A stretch of DNA of 64,000 bases from Acinetobacter sp. NIPH 2699 (GCF_022549355.1 NZ_JAKZGL010000003.1:1-64000); one strand, 5' to 3'. Shown: positions 36,105-45,932, counted from the stretch's first letter. The notes: generated by a model not told the origin, from the sequence alone. Numbers and translations: made by a program.

Positions 36105-36842
36105 TCACTTCAAATGTTTATCCAGCAGCTCATACATCGCTTCAAGACCTTGGCGTTCTGCTTCAGCGTTATAGCCTAAGTCAACATTATTGGCTTTCGC
36201 ACGTTCATCAGCGAGTGGATTACTAAAGCCATGTTTGGCATCTTCAAAGATAATCACCTCATGATCGACTTCAGCATCGTGCATTTCCTGACGGAAGTTA
36301 GCTACATCGTCTAAAGTCACCATGCTGTCAAGTTCACCATGTAGCACGAGAATCTCAGCTTTCACTTTGCCTTTCTCGGCAGGCGCTTTAGGGCTTAATA
36401 CCGCATGGAAGGTTGCAACAGTTTTTACATCTGCCCCCGAACGCGCTAAATCCAGTACTACTTTACCGCCATAACAAAAACCAATGGCTGCCAGTTTCTC
36501 CGCATTGACCTCTGGTTGAGCAGCTAACGTCGCTAAACCCGCTTGAGCACGATTCACGATGGTATCGGCATGTTCAAAAGTCTGATTCATCCATTCCGAT
36601 GCTTGTGGTACAGCAGTGGTGACTTTTTTATCACCATACATATCGATCGCTAAAGCCGCGTAACCATGCTCAGCAAGCTCACGGGCACGTTGCTCTGTAT
36701 ATTCATTACGGCCCCACCATTCAGGTGCAACAATGACACCCGCAATAGGCGTATTAATCTCTGGGGCTGCAAAATAACCAATCAAACGTTGACCATCGGC
36801 AGCGGTGTATTCAATTTCACGTGTGGTAATCGGGAAGCTCAT
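36105..36842 (-). CDS. Dienelactone hydrolase family protein
   Basis: A 245-residue alpha/beta hydrolase. The nucleophile elbow is GFCYGGKVVLDLA with Cys in place of Ser, as in dienelactone hydrolases. The acid and His lie in LDSMVTLDDV and DAKHGFSNPLAD. VIVAPEWWGRNEYTEQRARELAEHG is the family opening. It probably hydrolyses a small ester or lactone in the cytoplasm; no aromatic-degradation gene is adjacent, so the substrate is open. Monocistronic. Confidence 0.92.
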   Translation of the reverse strand: MSFPITTREIEYTAADGQRLIGYFAAPEINTPIAGVIVAPEWWGRNEYTEQRARELAEHGYAALAIDMYGDKKVTTAVPQASEWMNQTFEHADTIVNRAQAGLATLAAQPEVNAEKLAAIGFCYGGKVVLDLARSGADVKTVATFHAVLSPKAPAEKGKVKAEILVLHGELDSMVTLDDVANFRQEMHDAEVDHEVIIFEDAKHGFSNPLADERAKANNVDLGYNAEAERQGLEAMYELLDKHLK

Positions 36843-36970
36843 TTTACAATCCTAATCTGTATTTTTAGAATGTATCGATTAAAGCATAAAATCGGAAAAT
36901 TGAAGACCTTGCCAAGGTACAAATTTTGAGGTCTTGGGTCGCTAAGAGGGAAATAATAATGAAGTATAAA

Positions 36971-36999
36971 AAAAGAAGAATACGGAGATTCTTCTTTTT
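36971..36999 (-). terminator. Terminator of the DUF1328 gene
   Basis: AAAAGAAGAAT / ATTCTTCTTTT stem (36971-36981 with 36988-36998). On the minus strand it runs into seven T's, about 30 bases past the DUF1328 stop. Confidence 0.85.
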
Positions 37000-37027
37000 A
37001 TTATTCAGTGCTACTCAATATCAATAT

Positions 37028-37186
37028 CTAGACTTTACCTCTAGATAAGAAACCAACGATTGCCAAAATCACAGCAACGACAAGTAAAATAACAGCAAAA
37101 TCTTTTGATAAGCCAGCAACACCACCAAAACCTAATAAACTGGCAATCAGTGCGATTACGGCAAAAATAATGGCCCAACGGAACAT
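37028..37186 (-). CDS. DUF1328 (YtjA) family small membrane protein
   Basis: A 52-residue protein made of two hydrophobic spans ([20 protein letters not shown] and [19 protein letters not shown]) joined by GGVAGLSK, ending in SRGKV. This is the DUF1328/YtjA signature. Role unknown; relatives are often stress-induced. TTAGGAGG is an excellent ribosome site six bases before the ATG, and a terminator follows, so it is a free-standing gene. Confidence 0.9.
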   Translation of the reverse strand: MFRWAIIFAVIALIASLLGFGGVAGLSKDFAVILLVVAVILAIVGFLSRGKV

Positions 37187-37371
37187 AATGTTTCCTCCTA
37201 ATTTATCGTTATGTTTCCACTATAGCGTGTGTTTTTTGAGCTAAATGTGGTGTTTCTGTGGTTGAAATGTTGAATAGATTAAGAAATGTTAATCGGATAA
37301 TCTGTTTGAAAACCAAGTTAGAGATGGATGGATGCTATAATAAAAAGCTCGCTTAAACTGAAATCATCGGT

Positions 37372-37824
37372 ATGTCCATCGAACTCCGTCCAAATTTTTG
37401 GAAACAATATGCACTTGATCAGCTAACGCATGCTGAATGGGAGGCATTGTGCGATGGCTGTGGTTTATGTTGTTTGATTAAGCTTGAAGATGAAGAAACG
37501 GCTGAGGTCGCTTATACCAAAGTGGCGTGCAAGTTATTGGATTGTAAAACGGCCAGTTGTTCGGACTATGCACAACGTCAACAGCATGTCCCTGATTGTA
37601 TCCAACTTACACTTGAGCAACTGCAGACGATTACATGGTTGCCACCGAGTTGTGCTTATCGACGTTTAAGTGAGGGGAAAAACCTGCCCTCATGGCACTA
37701 TCTCAATACGGGTTCACGGCAAAGCGTTATTCAGGCAAAGAAATCGGCAGCAGGGCGATGTATTTCAGAAAATGATGTCGATGAAGAGCAGATCGAAGAT
37801 TATATTGTCCGTTGGGTGCGTTAA
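37372..37824 (+). CDS. YcgN-family cysteine-cluster protein
   Basis: A 150-residue soluble protein of the UPF0260/YcgN group. Cysteines are grouped as CDGCGLCC near residue 28 and CKLLDCKTASCSDY near residue 60, with later Cys at PDC and PSC, a likely zinc or iron-sulfur site. FWKQYALDQLTHAEWEALCDGCGLCC is the family opening. Biochemical role unknown. The gap before the PQQ dehydrogenase gene is 115 bases and unremarkable. Confidence 0.9.
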   Translation: MSIELRPNFWKQYALDQLTHAEWEALCDGCGLCCLIKLEDEETAEVAYTKVACKLLDCKTASCSDYAQRQQHVPDCIQLTLEQLQTITWLPPSCAYRRLSEGKNLPSWHYLNTGSRQSVIQAKKSAAGRCISENDVDEEQIEDYIVRWVR

Positions 37825-37939
37825 CCTGAGTTTAAATCCCACGCTGAAATGATCTCGCATAATAAATACAACACTTTTATCGTAGTTTTCTGCCCCAATC
37901 TCCGTACGCTTAGAGAAGATAATAAAGGGGAGACATGGG

Positions 37940-39103
37940 ATGATTAAGCTGTTAGCGACGCCACTCGTATGTGGGAGTTTTTTATTTTTACTCGCCTGTG
38001 GTTCAAATAATACCAATTCAAAAACGCCAGAACAAAGCACCGCACAGCAGACCTCAAAAACAGCGATTAAACAAACTTATCGTGTAGAGACGATTGCCCA
38101 ATTGAACGAACCGTGGGCTATAACAACATTGCCAGATCAACGCTTATTGATTACAGAGCGAAAAGGACAATTAAAAATATTTGATCCTCAAAGCAAACAA
38201 AGCGTCAATGTACAAGGTGTGCCCGCGGTGAGTTATGGCGGTCAGGGTGGTTTAGGTGATGTGGTTTTACATCCAAAATTTCAGCAAAATCATTGGATAT
38301 ATTTGAGTTACGCGAGCAAAGGCCAAGGTGGCTACGGTGCTGTGATTTCACGAGCAAAACTAGATTTATCAAATCCAGCACAACCGCAACTTACGGATGT
38401 AAAAACCATTTGGCAGCAAGTGCCTAAGGTCTCGGGACAGGGGCATTATGGTCATCGTATGCTGTTTGGTTCTGATGGTAAGTTGTGGGTCAGTTCTGGA
38501 GAACGCCAAAAATTTGATCCAGCACAAGACATGAAAAGTAATTTGGGCAAGATTTTACGTCTGAATGAGGATGGTACAGCCGCATCAGATAACCCCTTTA
38601 GCCAGCAAGGTGGGGTGACTGCTGAAATATGGTCACTTGGGCATCGTAATCCACTCGGTATTGCACTTGATGCAAAAGAGCAGCTCTGGGTGGTTGAAAT
38701 GGGGCCTGAAGGTGGCGATGAGCTGAACCTCATTGTCAAAGGCGAAAATTATGGTTATCCCATTGTCTCGAATGGCGATCACTATTCAGGTTTGAAGATT
38801 CCAGATCATCACACTCGCCCGGAATTTAAAGCGCCTGAAATGGATTGGACACCTGTGATCTCACCGTCCAGTATGATCATTTATTCAGGTCAACAATTTC
38901 CTTTATGGCAGCAAAAAGCTTTAATCGGTGGTTTATCTTCTAAAGCCATTGTGGTGGTGGATTTAAACACTCAGCCTGTACACGAGGTACAACGACTGGA
39001 TATGAAACAACGGATTCGAGGCTTGCAGCAAGCTAAGGATGGTTCGATTTGGGTGATTGAGGATGGTCCACAAGCCAAATTACTTAAACTCAGTGCCAAT
39101 TAA
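37940..39103 (+). CDS. PQQ-dependent aldose sugar dehydrogenase, lipoprotein
   Basis: A 387-residue exported lipoprotein (signal ending FLLAC, Cys20). The mature part is the six-bladed propeller of soluble PQQ glucose/aldose dehydrogenases (YliI/Asd type), with EPWAITTLPDQRLLITER, GGQGGLGDVVLHP and GQGHYGHRMLFGSDGKLWV (catalytic His region). LGHRNPLGIALD is a further match. It would oxidise aldoses in the periplasm if PQQ is available. It precedes the beta-lactamase gene by 25 bases and may be co-transcribed with it. Confidence 0.92.
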   Translation: MIKLLATPLVCGSFLFLLACGSNNTNSKTPEQSTAQQTSKTAIKQTYRVETIAQLNEPWAITTLPDQRLLITERKGQLKIFDPQSKQSVNVQGVPAVSYGGQGGLGDVVLHPKFQQNHWIYLSYASKGQGGYGAVISRAKLDLSNPAQPQLTDVKTIWQQVPKVSGQGHYGHRMLFGSDGKLWVSSGERQKFDPAQDMKSNLGKILRLNEDGTAASDNPFSQQGGVTAEIWSLGHRNPLGIALDAKEQLWVVEMGPEGGDELNLIVKGENYGYPIVSNGDHYSGLKIPDHHTRPEFKAPEMDWTPVISPSSMIIYSGQQFPLWQQKALIGGLSSKAIVVVDLNTQPVHEVQRLDMKQRIRGLQQAKDGSIWVIEDGPQAKLLKLSAN

Positions 39104-39128
39104 TTTTTAACTCAAAGTGAAATGATGA

Positions 39129-40316
39129 ATGACTAAGCGAAACAACTTTTCTATGCCTTCGAAAAAACTATGGTTGATAGCAGGACTTTTATCTTGCAAT
39201 TCGATGCTTTGGGCACAAGAACTGACTGAACAACAGGTCAAGCAAGTGCTTGATCAACAATTTAAACCATTGTTGGAACAGTATAAAATTCCGGGCATGA
39301 CCGTGGCAGTGACCTTGAATGGCCAACATTATTTCATCAATTATGGTGTTGCTTCAAAGCAAAGTAAGCAAGCTGTCAGCAGCGCGACTTTGTTTGAATT
39401 GGGTTCAGTCAGTAAAATCTTTAATGCCACCTTGGCGGGCTATGCACAGGCGCAAGGACAGTTATCTTTCTCTGACCATCCTAGCAAGTATTTACCTGAA
39501 TTAAAAAATACTGCGGTCAACCGCGCCACCATACTCGACCTTGGTACTTATAGTGCCGGGGGTTTCCCACTCCAGTTCCCTGATTCGGTCGTGCAACAGC
39601 AGGATATGCTGAAGTATTACCAAACATGGCAGCCGAAAAGCCAAGTCGGAACCACACGGCAATATTCCAATCCGAGTATTGGTCTGATGGGTTACGTCAC
39701 CGCTTTGGCGATGAAAAAACCATATGCTGAATTACTTGAGCAAACGCTGTTCCCTCAATTAGGTTTGACACAGAGTTTTATTCAGGTGCCTGAACAGCAC
39801 ATGCCGCAATATGCATGGGGATATAAAGCTGATCAAGCCATGCGTGTTTCTGCGGGCATGTTAGACGCAGAAGCCTACGGTGTGAAAAGTAGCAGTGCTG
39901 ATATGTTGAAATTCTTGGATGCACAGATCAATGTCCAGCAATTGAAACAACCTATCCGTAAAGCCATTGAAAATACCCACGTGGGTTATTTTAAAGTCGG
40001 TGCGATGACTCAGGGCTTAGGTTGGGAACAGTATGCCTATCCTGTGAAATTAGAGGCTTTGTTGGATGGGAATTCCAGCAAAATGGCATTTGAAAGTCAT
40101 ACTGTCACGCCGATCAAACAGCCGAAGCTTGCTTCCCCAGCAACATTCTTTAATAAAACGGGTGCGACCAATGGTTTTGGTGCTTATGCTGCGTTTATAC
40201 CACAACAAAAGATTGGGATTGTGATGCTCGCCAATACCAATTTTCCGAATGAAGCACGCATTACCGCAAGCTATCGAAGCATCGAACAGCTGATTCAACT
40301 GCAACAAGTTCGATAG
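39129..40316 (+). CDS. ampC: Class C beta-lactamase, Acinetobacter ADC-like
   Basis: A 395-residue periplasmic serine hydrolase that inactivates cephalosporins in its family. All three class C motifs are in place: Ser93-Val-Ser-Lys96, Tyr179-Ser-Asn181 and Lys343-Thr-Gly345, with offsets matching the standard 64/150/315 scheme after signal removal. A signal peptide ends at LWA-QE. From memory it resembles ADC enzymes (FELGSVSK, RQYSNPSIGL, LDAEAYGVKSS) but is clearly divergent. No ampR lies next to it, so AmpR-type induction is unlikely. The ribosome site AAAGTGA favours the ATG at 39129. Confidence 0.93.
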   Translation: MTKRNNFSMPSKKLWLIAGLLSCNSMLWAQELTEQQVKQVLDQQFKPLLEQYKIPGMTVAVTLNGQHYFINYGVASKQSKQAVSSATLFELGSVSKIFNATLAGYAQAQGQLSFSDHPSKYLPELKNTAVNRATILDLGTYSAGGFPLQFPDSVVQQQDMLKYYQTWQPKSQVGTTRQYSNPSIGLMGYVTALAMKKPYAELLEQTLFPQLGLTQSFIQVPEQHMPQYAWGYKADQAMRVSAGMLDAEAYGVKSSSADMLKFLDAQINVQQLKQPIRKAIENTHVGYFKVGAMTQGLGWEQYAYPVKLEALLDGNSSKMAFESHTVTPIKQPKLASPATFFNKTGATNGFGAYAAFIPQQKIGIVMLANTNFPNEARITASYRSIEQLIQLQQVR

Positions 40317-40399
40317 AATGATCAGCTGATCGCAGATTCAAATTGTAGATTTGAGTCAGACACAATAGACTACGGTAAAACAGCATAAAGCCATTGATA

Positions 40400-41680
40400 A
40401 TGTCCGATACGCATATTCCTCTACCTGAACGTTTACGTCCTCGTGATTTGTCCGAAATTATCGGACAAGATCATTTGCTCGGTGAAAATGCACCGTTACG
40501 TCAAATGATTGATCAGGGGCATCTACCTTCGATTATCTTCTGGGGACCACCCGGCGTGGGGAAAACCACGATCGCATTATTACTGGCTCAAGCGGTAGAT
40601 CGTCCTTTTATTAGCCTATCTGCGCTGAATACTGGCGTGAAAGAGTTACGTGAAGTGATTGCTGAAAGTGGTGATCTACTCAACCTGACACCTGTCGTCT
40701 TTATTGATGAGATTCATCGTTTCAATAAGTCGCAACAAGATGCCTTACTCAATGCAGTTGAGAAAGGCAAGATCACCTTAATTGGTGCCACCACTGAGAA
40801 CCCCTCGTTTGAGGTTAACAGTGCGCTACTATCTCGTTGTCAGGTCTATACCCTGAATAGTCTGGACGCGGAGGCGATTCAAACGCTACTGAATAAAGCC
40901 ATTCAAAGTGATCAATTCTTAAAAGAACGTTTTATTCAAATTGAAGAATATGATGCGCTTATTCAATTTGCTGCGGGTGACGCACGTAAGGCACTGAACC
41001 TAATTGATTTAATTGCCAGTACCTTTGAAGCTGATATCGAAAATATCGTCAGCAATGCGATTGTGGTCAAAGTGGCGCAGCAAAATATTGCCCGTTATGA
41101 CAAATCGGGTGAGCAGCATTACGATGTGGTTTCGGCATTTATTAAATCCATTCGTGGTAGTGATCCAGATGCAACCTTGTACTGGATGGCACGCATGCTC
41201 AAAGGTGGAGAAGATCCTGTTTTTATCGCGCGTCGGATGTTAATCGCCGCCTCAGAAGATATTGGCAACTCCAATCCGAATGCGTTATTACTGGCAGGTG
41301 AATGCTTTCGCTCAGTACAAGCGGTGGGGATGCCTGAGGCGCGTATTATTCTAGGACAAACTGCGGTTTATTTGGCCACCAGTCCGAAGAGTAATAGCAC
41401 CTATTTGGCCATTAACCGTGCTTTAGAGCTGGCTGAAAAAACTGCAAATCTACCTGTACCTTTGCATTTACGTAATGCACCAACCAAGTTAATGAAACAA
41501 CAGGGTTATGGTGTGGACTATCATTATCCACATAATTTTCCAGAACATTTTGTGTTGCAGGAATACTTGCCACCTGAGTTGAAAGGTACAAAACTGTATG
41601 AATCAGCGCGGAATAAACGTGAGGTTGAAGCTGAGCGTTTACAACAACGCCGTTGGCAGCAAGAACAACAGCAACAGTAA
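40400..41680 (+). CDS. rarA: Replication-associated recombination protein A (MgsA)
   Basis: A 426-residue clamp-loader-like ATPase acting at stalled forks. The N-terminal PLPERLRPRDLSEIIGQDHLLG and Walker A WGPPGVGKTT are followed by Walker B VFIDEIHRF and sensor ATTENPSFEVN. The C-terminal half is the helical tetramerisation domain (DPDATLYWMARMLKGGEDP, ASEDIGNSNP). I start at the ATG at 40400, not the TTG two codons upstream. A terminator follows. Confidence 0.96.
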   Translation: MSDTHIPLPERLRPRDLSEIIGQDHLLGENAPLRQMIDQGHLPSIIFWGPPGVGKTTIALLLAQAVDRPFISLSALNTGVKELREVIAESGDLLNLTPVVFIDEIHRFNKSQQDALLNAVEKGKITLIGATTENPSFEVNSALLSRCQVYTLNSLDAEAIQTLLNKAIQSDQFLKERFIQIEEYDALIQFAAGDARKALNLIDLIASTFEADIENIVSNAIVVKVAQQNIARYDKSGEQHYDVVSAFIKSIRGSDPDATLYWMARMLKGGEDPVFIARRMLIAASEDIGNSNPNALLLAGECFRSVQAVGMPEARIILGQTAVYLATSPKSNSTYLAINRALELAEKTANLPVPLHLRNAPTKLMKQQGYGVDYHYPHNFPEHFVLQEYLPPELKGTKLYESARNKREVEAERLQQRRWQQEQQQQ

Positions 41681-41683
41681 TCC

Positions 41684-41713
41684 AATAGGCTTGAGCCTAA
41701 GCCTATTCTTTTA
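41684..41713 (+). terminator. Terminator of rarA
   Basis: AATAGGCTT / AAGCCTATT stem (41684-41692 with 41699-41707) followed by CTTTT, directly after the rarA stop. Confidence 0.85.
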
Positions 41714-41788
41714 AATCCTAGAAGCAAAAGTTCACTCTCTCAATGGGTGGGCTTTCAGCTTTGATCTAAAGATTTTACCTGTATACAT

Positions 41789-42673
41789 ATGAATTCAAAA
41801 AAAGCCACGTTGATTGGATTGGTTGCGATCTTCTTATGGAGCTTGATCGTTGCCTTGATCAAGGATGTCAGTAGTCATTTTGGCGCAGTGGGCGGTGCAG
41901 CACTGATCTATACCTTCGCTTCAATCTTTCTATTTTTCTCGGTCGGCTGGAGCAGTCTGAGAAGCTTTCCCAGAACATATTTAATTTGGGGCAGTGCTTT
42001 ATTTGTGGCCTATGAAATTTGTCTTTCACTTTCGATTGGTTATAGCAACAATAATCGAGAAGCTATCGAAGTTGGAATGGTGAACTATCTATGGCCCACT
42101 TTTACCATGGTGGCGGCCATTTTGTTTAACCAGCAAAAAGCCAATTTTCTGATTATTCCTGGCTTTGTCATCTCATTATTGGGAATTTGTTGGGTCTTGG
42201 GGGGTGAGCAAGGCTTTGATTTAGCAGGTATGTGGCAGAATATTCAAAATAATCCACTCAGTTATGGGCTGGCATTTATTGGAACATTGCTATGGGCTGC
42301 TTACTGTACGCTTACCGCAAAAATTGCCAATGGCAGCAATGGAATAACCTTGTTTTTCATCCTCGTTGCGATTGTGCTTTGGATTAAATATCTTCTCATG
42401 GGTGGCGGGGCGTTTCAGTTTGAATGGCAATCTTCGATTACGTTGCTGATTGCAGCCGCAGCTATGGGCTTTGGTTATGCTGCATGGAATATCGGAATCT
42501 TGCATGGCAATGTGACATTATTGGCAGGCGCATCTTATTTTATTCCAGTGTTTTCTGCATTTTTTGCCGCGATCTTGTTACATACCCCATTGGGCTTATC
42601 TTTTTGGTATGGGGCGTTCATGGTCTGTATCGGGTCAATTCTGTGCTGGATTTCGACAAAAACATCGCATTAG
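41789..42673 (+). CDS. yddG: Aromatic amino acid exporter of the DMT family (YddG-like)
   Basis: A 294-residue inner-membrane protein with ten spans, two EamA repeats. It matches YddG in GLVAIFLWSLIVALIKDVSSHFG near the start, the short polar REAIEVGMVNYLWPTFT stretch and the C-terminal HGNVTLLAGASYFIPVFSA. E. coli YddG exports aromatic amino acids and paraquat-like compounds. Single gene ending at a bidirectional terminator. Confidence 0.88.
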   Translation: MNSKKATLIGLVAIFLWSLIVALIKDVSSHFGAVGGAALIYTFASIFLFFSVGWSSLRSFPRTYLIWGSALFVAYEICLSLSIGYSNNNREAIEVGMVNYLWPTFTMVAAILFNQQKANFLIIPGFVISLLGICWVLGGEQGFDLAGMWQNIQNNPLSYGLAFIGTLLWAAYCTLTAKIANGSNGITLFFILVAIVLWIKYLLMGGGAFQFEWQSSITLLIAAAAMGFGYAAWNIGILHGNVTLLAGASYFIPVFSAFFAAILLHTPLGLSFWYGAFMVCIGSILCWISTKTSH

Positions 42674-42694
42674 CTTGATGTTCCAGCAGCCATA

Positions 42695-42720
42695 AAAAAA
42701 CCAGCCGAAGCTGGTTTTTT
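42695..42720. terminator. Bidirectional terminator between yddG and purC
   Basis: AAAAAACCAGC-CGAA-GCTGGTTTTTT, between convergent genes ending at 42673 and 42736. Confidence 0.94.
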
Positions 42721-42735
42721 GCACTTCAGAGAGGC

Positions 42736-43455
42736 TTAAAGATCATCTAAGTTAATACCTAAACGCGTCGCTACTTCTTCATATGCTTCAACCACACCAC
42801 CTAAACCTTGGCGGAAACGGTCTTTATCTAATTTTTTCTTGGTGTCTTTATCCCACAAACGGCAACCATCTGGAGAGAACTCATCGCCAAGTACGATACG
42901 GTCGTGGAATACACCAAATTCAAGTTTGAAATCAACCAGAATCATATTGCCCGCATCAAATAATGCTTTTAGGACATCATTGACTTGGTAAGTCAATTCT
43001 TTCATTTTTTCAAGTTGATCGGCAGTCGCCCAACCTAATGCAATTGCTTGAGATTCGTTGACCATTGGATCGCCAAGCGCATCATCTTTGAAGAACAATT
43101 CAAAGGTCGGTGGTGTCAACACTTTGCCTTCTTCAACGCCTAAACGACGGCACAATGAACCAGCCGCATAGTTACGAATGACACACTCAACTGGGATCAT
43201 TTCAAGTTTTTTCACCAGTACTTCTGTTGGTGAAAGTAACTTCTCAAAATGTGTTTCGATACCCGCTTCAGCCAATTTTTCCATGATGAAGGCGTTAAAA
43301 CGGTTGTTGACCTTGCCTTTACGATCTAGTTGCTCGATTTTTTCGCCATTGAATGCAGAAGCATCATCACGAAAGACTAAAATCAGGTGGTCGGCATTGT
43401 CTGTTTCATATACAGATTTTGCTTTACCAGTATAGAGCAAGGTTTGTTTTAACAT
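42736..43455 (-). CDS. purC: Phosphoribosylaminoimidazole-succinocarboxamide synthase
   Basis: A 239-residue enzyme of purine synthesis, joining CAIR and aspartate with ATP. The family stretches are [14 protein letters not shown] (ATP loop), [32 protein letters not shown] and LVDFKLEFG. Last gene of the dapA-bamC-purC block, the same order as in E. coli; it starts 37 bases after bamC. Confidence 0.97.
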   Translation of the reverse strand: MLKQTLLYTGKAKSVYETDNADHLILVFRDDASAFNGEKIEQLDRKGKVNNRFNAFIMEKLAEAGIETHFEKLLSPTEVLVKKLEMIPVECVIRNYAAGSLCRRLGVEEGKVLTPPTFELFFKDDALGDPMVNESQAIALGWATADQLEKMKELTYQVNDVLKALFDAGNMILVDFKLEFGVFHDRIVLGDEFSPDGCRLWDKDTKKKLDKDRFRQGLGGVVEAYEEVATRLGINLDDL

Positions 43456-43492
43456 GGGGGAACCTTTTTGAAAAAATATGCCTAATAAACGA

Positions 43493-44098
43493 CTAGGCTG
43501 GCCAATTTTGGTAAATCTGGTTTAACACTTCTGTTGCAATGGCTTGTTCTGCAAAGGTTGTGTCAAGTTTGAATAAGGCAACGGTATTGCTTGAGCCAAC
43601 AGCGGAAAGCTTCAATAAATAGCTTTGATTATCGACTTGAATGGTGGCTTCATAACCATTGTTGGATTGCGAAATCACCTTGTAGTTAAGACTATTCAAG
43701 GTTGCAAAGGTATATTGCCATGCTGTTGCCGTTGGGCCTTCCACTTTCAGTAATGGGTTTCTATTTCCATCCATCACTAACTGAGGGCGACCGAGCGCAG
43801 TAATGGTATCTTCTACATTACTGGCTTGTGTTTGTATCGCATCTGGGCGAGGAAGCGCGTAACGCTTACCACTTTTGTTTTCAAAAGTAGGCGCATGTTC
43901 AATCGCCAATGGATCAACTGTCGGAGCAGGATACAAAGGTGTAAATGGTCTGACCGTTGCGCCCTCAGGGAATTTAAGTGGTTCAAGTGCTTCTGCCTTC
44001 TTATAATCCAAAGAATGGTTATTGAGGGCAAAACGGCCACAACCAGCTAAACTTAACGCTGAAATGACTAGGACAACACCAACACGTAATTGCATCAT
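43493..44098 (-). CDS. bamC: BamC-like outer-membrane lipoprotein (single helix-grip domain)
   Basis: A 201-residue lipoprotein with lipobox Cys20 (SALSLAGC). A proline-rich unstructured segment follows, with [20 protein letters not shown], the counterpart of the BamD-binding lasso of BamC. Then comes one helix-grip-like domain (residues about 110-200). E. coli BamC has two such domains and 344 residues, so this is a short version. The assignment rests mainly on its place between dapA and purC, exactly as in E. coli, plus the lasso-like start. Confidence 0.75.
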   Translation of the reverse strand: MMQLRVGVVLVISALSLAGCGRFALNNHSLDYKKAEALEPLKFPEGATVRPFTPLYPAPTVDPLAIEHAPTFENKSGKRYALPRPDAIQTQASNVEDTITALGRPQLVMDGNRNPLLKVEGPTATAWQYTFATLNSLNYKVISQSNNGYEATIQVDNQSYLLKLSAVGSSNTVALFKLDTTFAEQAIATEVLNQIYQNWPA

Positions 44099-44110
44099 AA
44101 ATTGCTCGTA

Positions 44111-45004
44111 TTAAATAATTCCCGCAGCTTTTAAATCTGTGCGGAGCGGTTCACGATATTGTTCTGCAAGCGGGGTGAGTGGCAGGCGAATACCTGTACT
44201 CATATAGCCCATCTCATGCAATGCCCATTTCACAGGAATTGGGTTTGATTCGCAAAACAAAATATTGTGTAGATTTGCAATTTGTTGATTCAAACTTTGT
44301 GCTTTTGCTTTATCTCCAGCCAATGCTGCTTCACAAACCTCGCTCATTTGTTTAGGTGCAACATTTGCAGTGACCGAAATATTGCCTTTCGCACCCAGTA
44401 AAATCAGCTCCCAAGCGGTTGCATCATCACCTGAATACACTGCGATTTTACCCTGTAAACCTTCAATCAGGGCTTGTCCACGAGGAAGGTCGCCAGTGGC
44501 ATCTTTGATACCCACAATATTTTGCACATCTGCCAGACGAATCACGGTCTCATTTTGCAAATCCACCCCAGTACGGCCTGGAACATTGTAGAGAATCTGT
44601 GGAATATCAGCAGCTTCAGCAATGGCTTTATAGTGTTGATATAAGCCTTCTTGGGTCGGTTTATTATAATATGGGGTCACCAACAGCGCGGCATCCGCAC
44701 CGAGTTCTTTAGCGGCTTTAGTCAGTTCAATCGCTTCACGGGTCGAATTCGCACCAGTACCTGCGATAATTGGAATACGTTTATTGGCCACACGAACCAC
44801 TTCTTTGATGACTTGCGTGTGTTCTTCCATGCTTAATGTAGACGCTTCGCCTGTTGTTCCAACAGCAACAATACTATGTGTGCCTTGTTGGATGTGCCAC
44901 TCAACAAGCTTCTCAAGACTCTTCCAATCTACACCGCCATGTTCAAGCATTGGGGTAACGATTGCGACAATTGAGCCTTGTATATTCTGTGCTAGCTGAG
45001 TCAT
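44111..45004 (-). CDS. dapA: 4-hydroxy-tetrahydrodipicolinate synthase
   Basis: A 297-residue TIM-barrel enzyme condensing pyruvate and aspartate semialdehyde, first step of the lysine branch. Key stretches: GTTGEASTLSMEEH, LLVTPYYNKPTQEGLY with the catalytic Tyr, YNVPGRTGVDL, and VGIKDATGD with the Schiff-base Lys. I start at 45004 (MTQLAQNIQGSIVAIVTPM); the open frame runs 50 codons further but without family similarity. First gene of dapA-bamC-purC. The 280-base divergent gap to pncA shows nothing distinctive. Confidence 0.97.
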   Translation of the reverse strand: MTQLAQNIQGSIVAIVTPMLEHGGVDWKSLEKLVEWHIQQGTHSIVAVGTTGEASTLSMEEHTQVIKEVVRVANKRIPIIAGTGANSTREAIELTKAAKELGADAALLVTPYYNKPTQEGLYQHYKAIAEAADIPQILYNVPGRTGVDLQNETVIRLADVQNIVGIKDATGDLPRGQALIEGLQGKIAVYSGDDATAWELILLGAKGNISVTANVAPKQMSEVCEAALAGDKAKAQSLNQQIANLHNILFCESNPIPVKWALHEMGYMSTGIRLPLTPLAEQYREPLRTDLKAAGII

Positions 45005-45284
45005 TTTAAAAAAATATCCTATTTTCCCATCCGAGATTGAAGTAATTAAAAACGAAATATTGGATGGATGCAGTATTTTGATTGGTCGTTCAACAATTAA
45101 GCCACGTTGAATGACAATTATGCAAATTATGACTGATCGGAGACATAAGAACAATATGCTTTCGTTAAACTGTAAGAAACTTTAATTCATCTTTCGCTTG
45201 AATGCTTTTCATCTTATAAAATAATCACCGCTGTAGTCAGATGCTCAAGGGCAGCGTATGGTACAAAGGGAGGGTTGAGCTGGA

Positions 45285-45932
45285 ATGTTGGGTGATCAAA
45301 TGCAAAAACAAATGAAAGGTACCGCACTGATCGTGGTGGATGTACAAAATGGATTTACACCTGGTGGCAATCTGGCGGTTGCAGAGGCAGATCAAATTAT
45401 CCCACTGATTAATCAACTTGCGCCAAGATTTGAACATGTGGTGCTGACCCAAGACTGGCATCCTGAGCAACATATTTCTTTTGCAGAAAATCACCACAAT
45501 AAAGTGCCATTCGAAACCATTGAGTTGGCTTATGGAACGCAAGTGTTGTGGCCTAAACATTGTGTACAAGGCTCACATGATGCGGCATTCCATCCTGAGC
45601 TTGATATTCCAACGGCACAGTTAATTATCCGTAAAGGATGTCATCAGGATATTGATAGTTATTCGGCTTTTATGGAAGCAGATCGCAAGACGCCAACAGG
45701 ACTGAATGGCTATCTAAAAGAACATCAAATTGACACTGTTTATATTGTCGGCATTGCCACGGATTTTTGTGTGGCGTGGACGGCTTTAGATGCCGTACAT
45801 TTCGGTTTTAAAACCTATGTGGTTGAAGATGCATGTAAAGCAATAGACTTAAATGGTTCATTGCAACAGGCTTGGCACGAGATGCGAGTGCAAGGCATTC
45901 AGCGCATTCAATCTGCCGCAATTTTGTCATGA
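45285..45932 (+). CDS. pncA: Nicotinamidase
   Basis: A 215-residue isochorismatase-fold amidase turning nicotinamide into nicotinate for NAD recycling. Catalytic residues are visible: Asp19 in VVDVQNGF, Lys in IIRKGCH, and Cys in IATDFCVAWTALDA. The metal site is QDWHPEQHISF. AGGGAGGG eight bases upstream supports the ATG at 45285. pncB, the next enzyme of the salvage route, is also in this window (58913). Confidence 0.95.
   Translation: MLGDQMQKQMKGTALIVVDVQNGFTPGGNLAVAEADQIIPLINQLAPRFEHVVLTQDWHPEQHISFAENHHNKVPFETIELAYGTQVLWPKHCVQGSHDAAFHPELDIPTAQLIIRKGCHQDIDSYSAFMEADRKTPTGLNGYLKEHQIDTVYIVGIATDFCVAWTALDAVHFGFKTYVVEDACKAIDLNGSLQQAWHEMRVQGIQRIQSAAILS

Noticed and set aside
39000..39128. AmpR-type operator before the beta-lactamase
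   Set aside because: No divergent LysR gene and no T-N11-A pair of half sites at a usual position.
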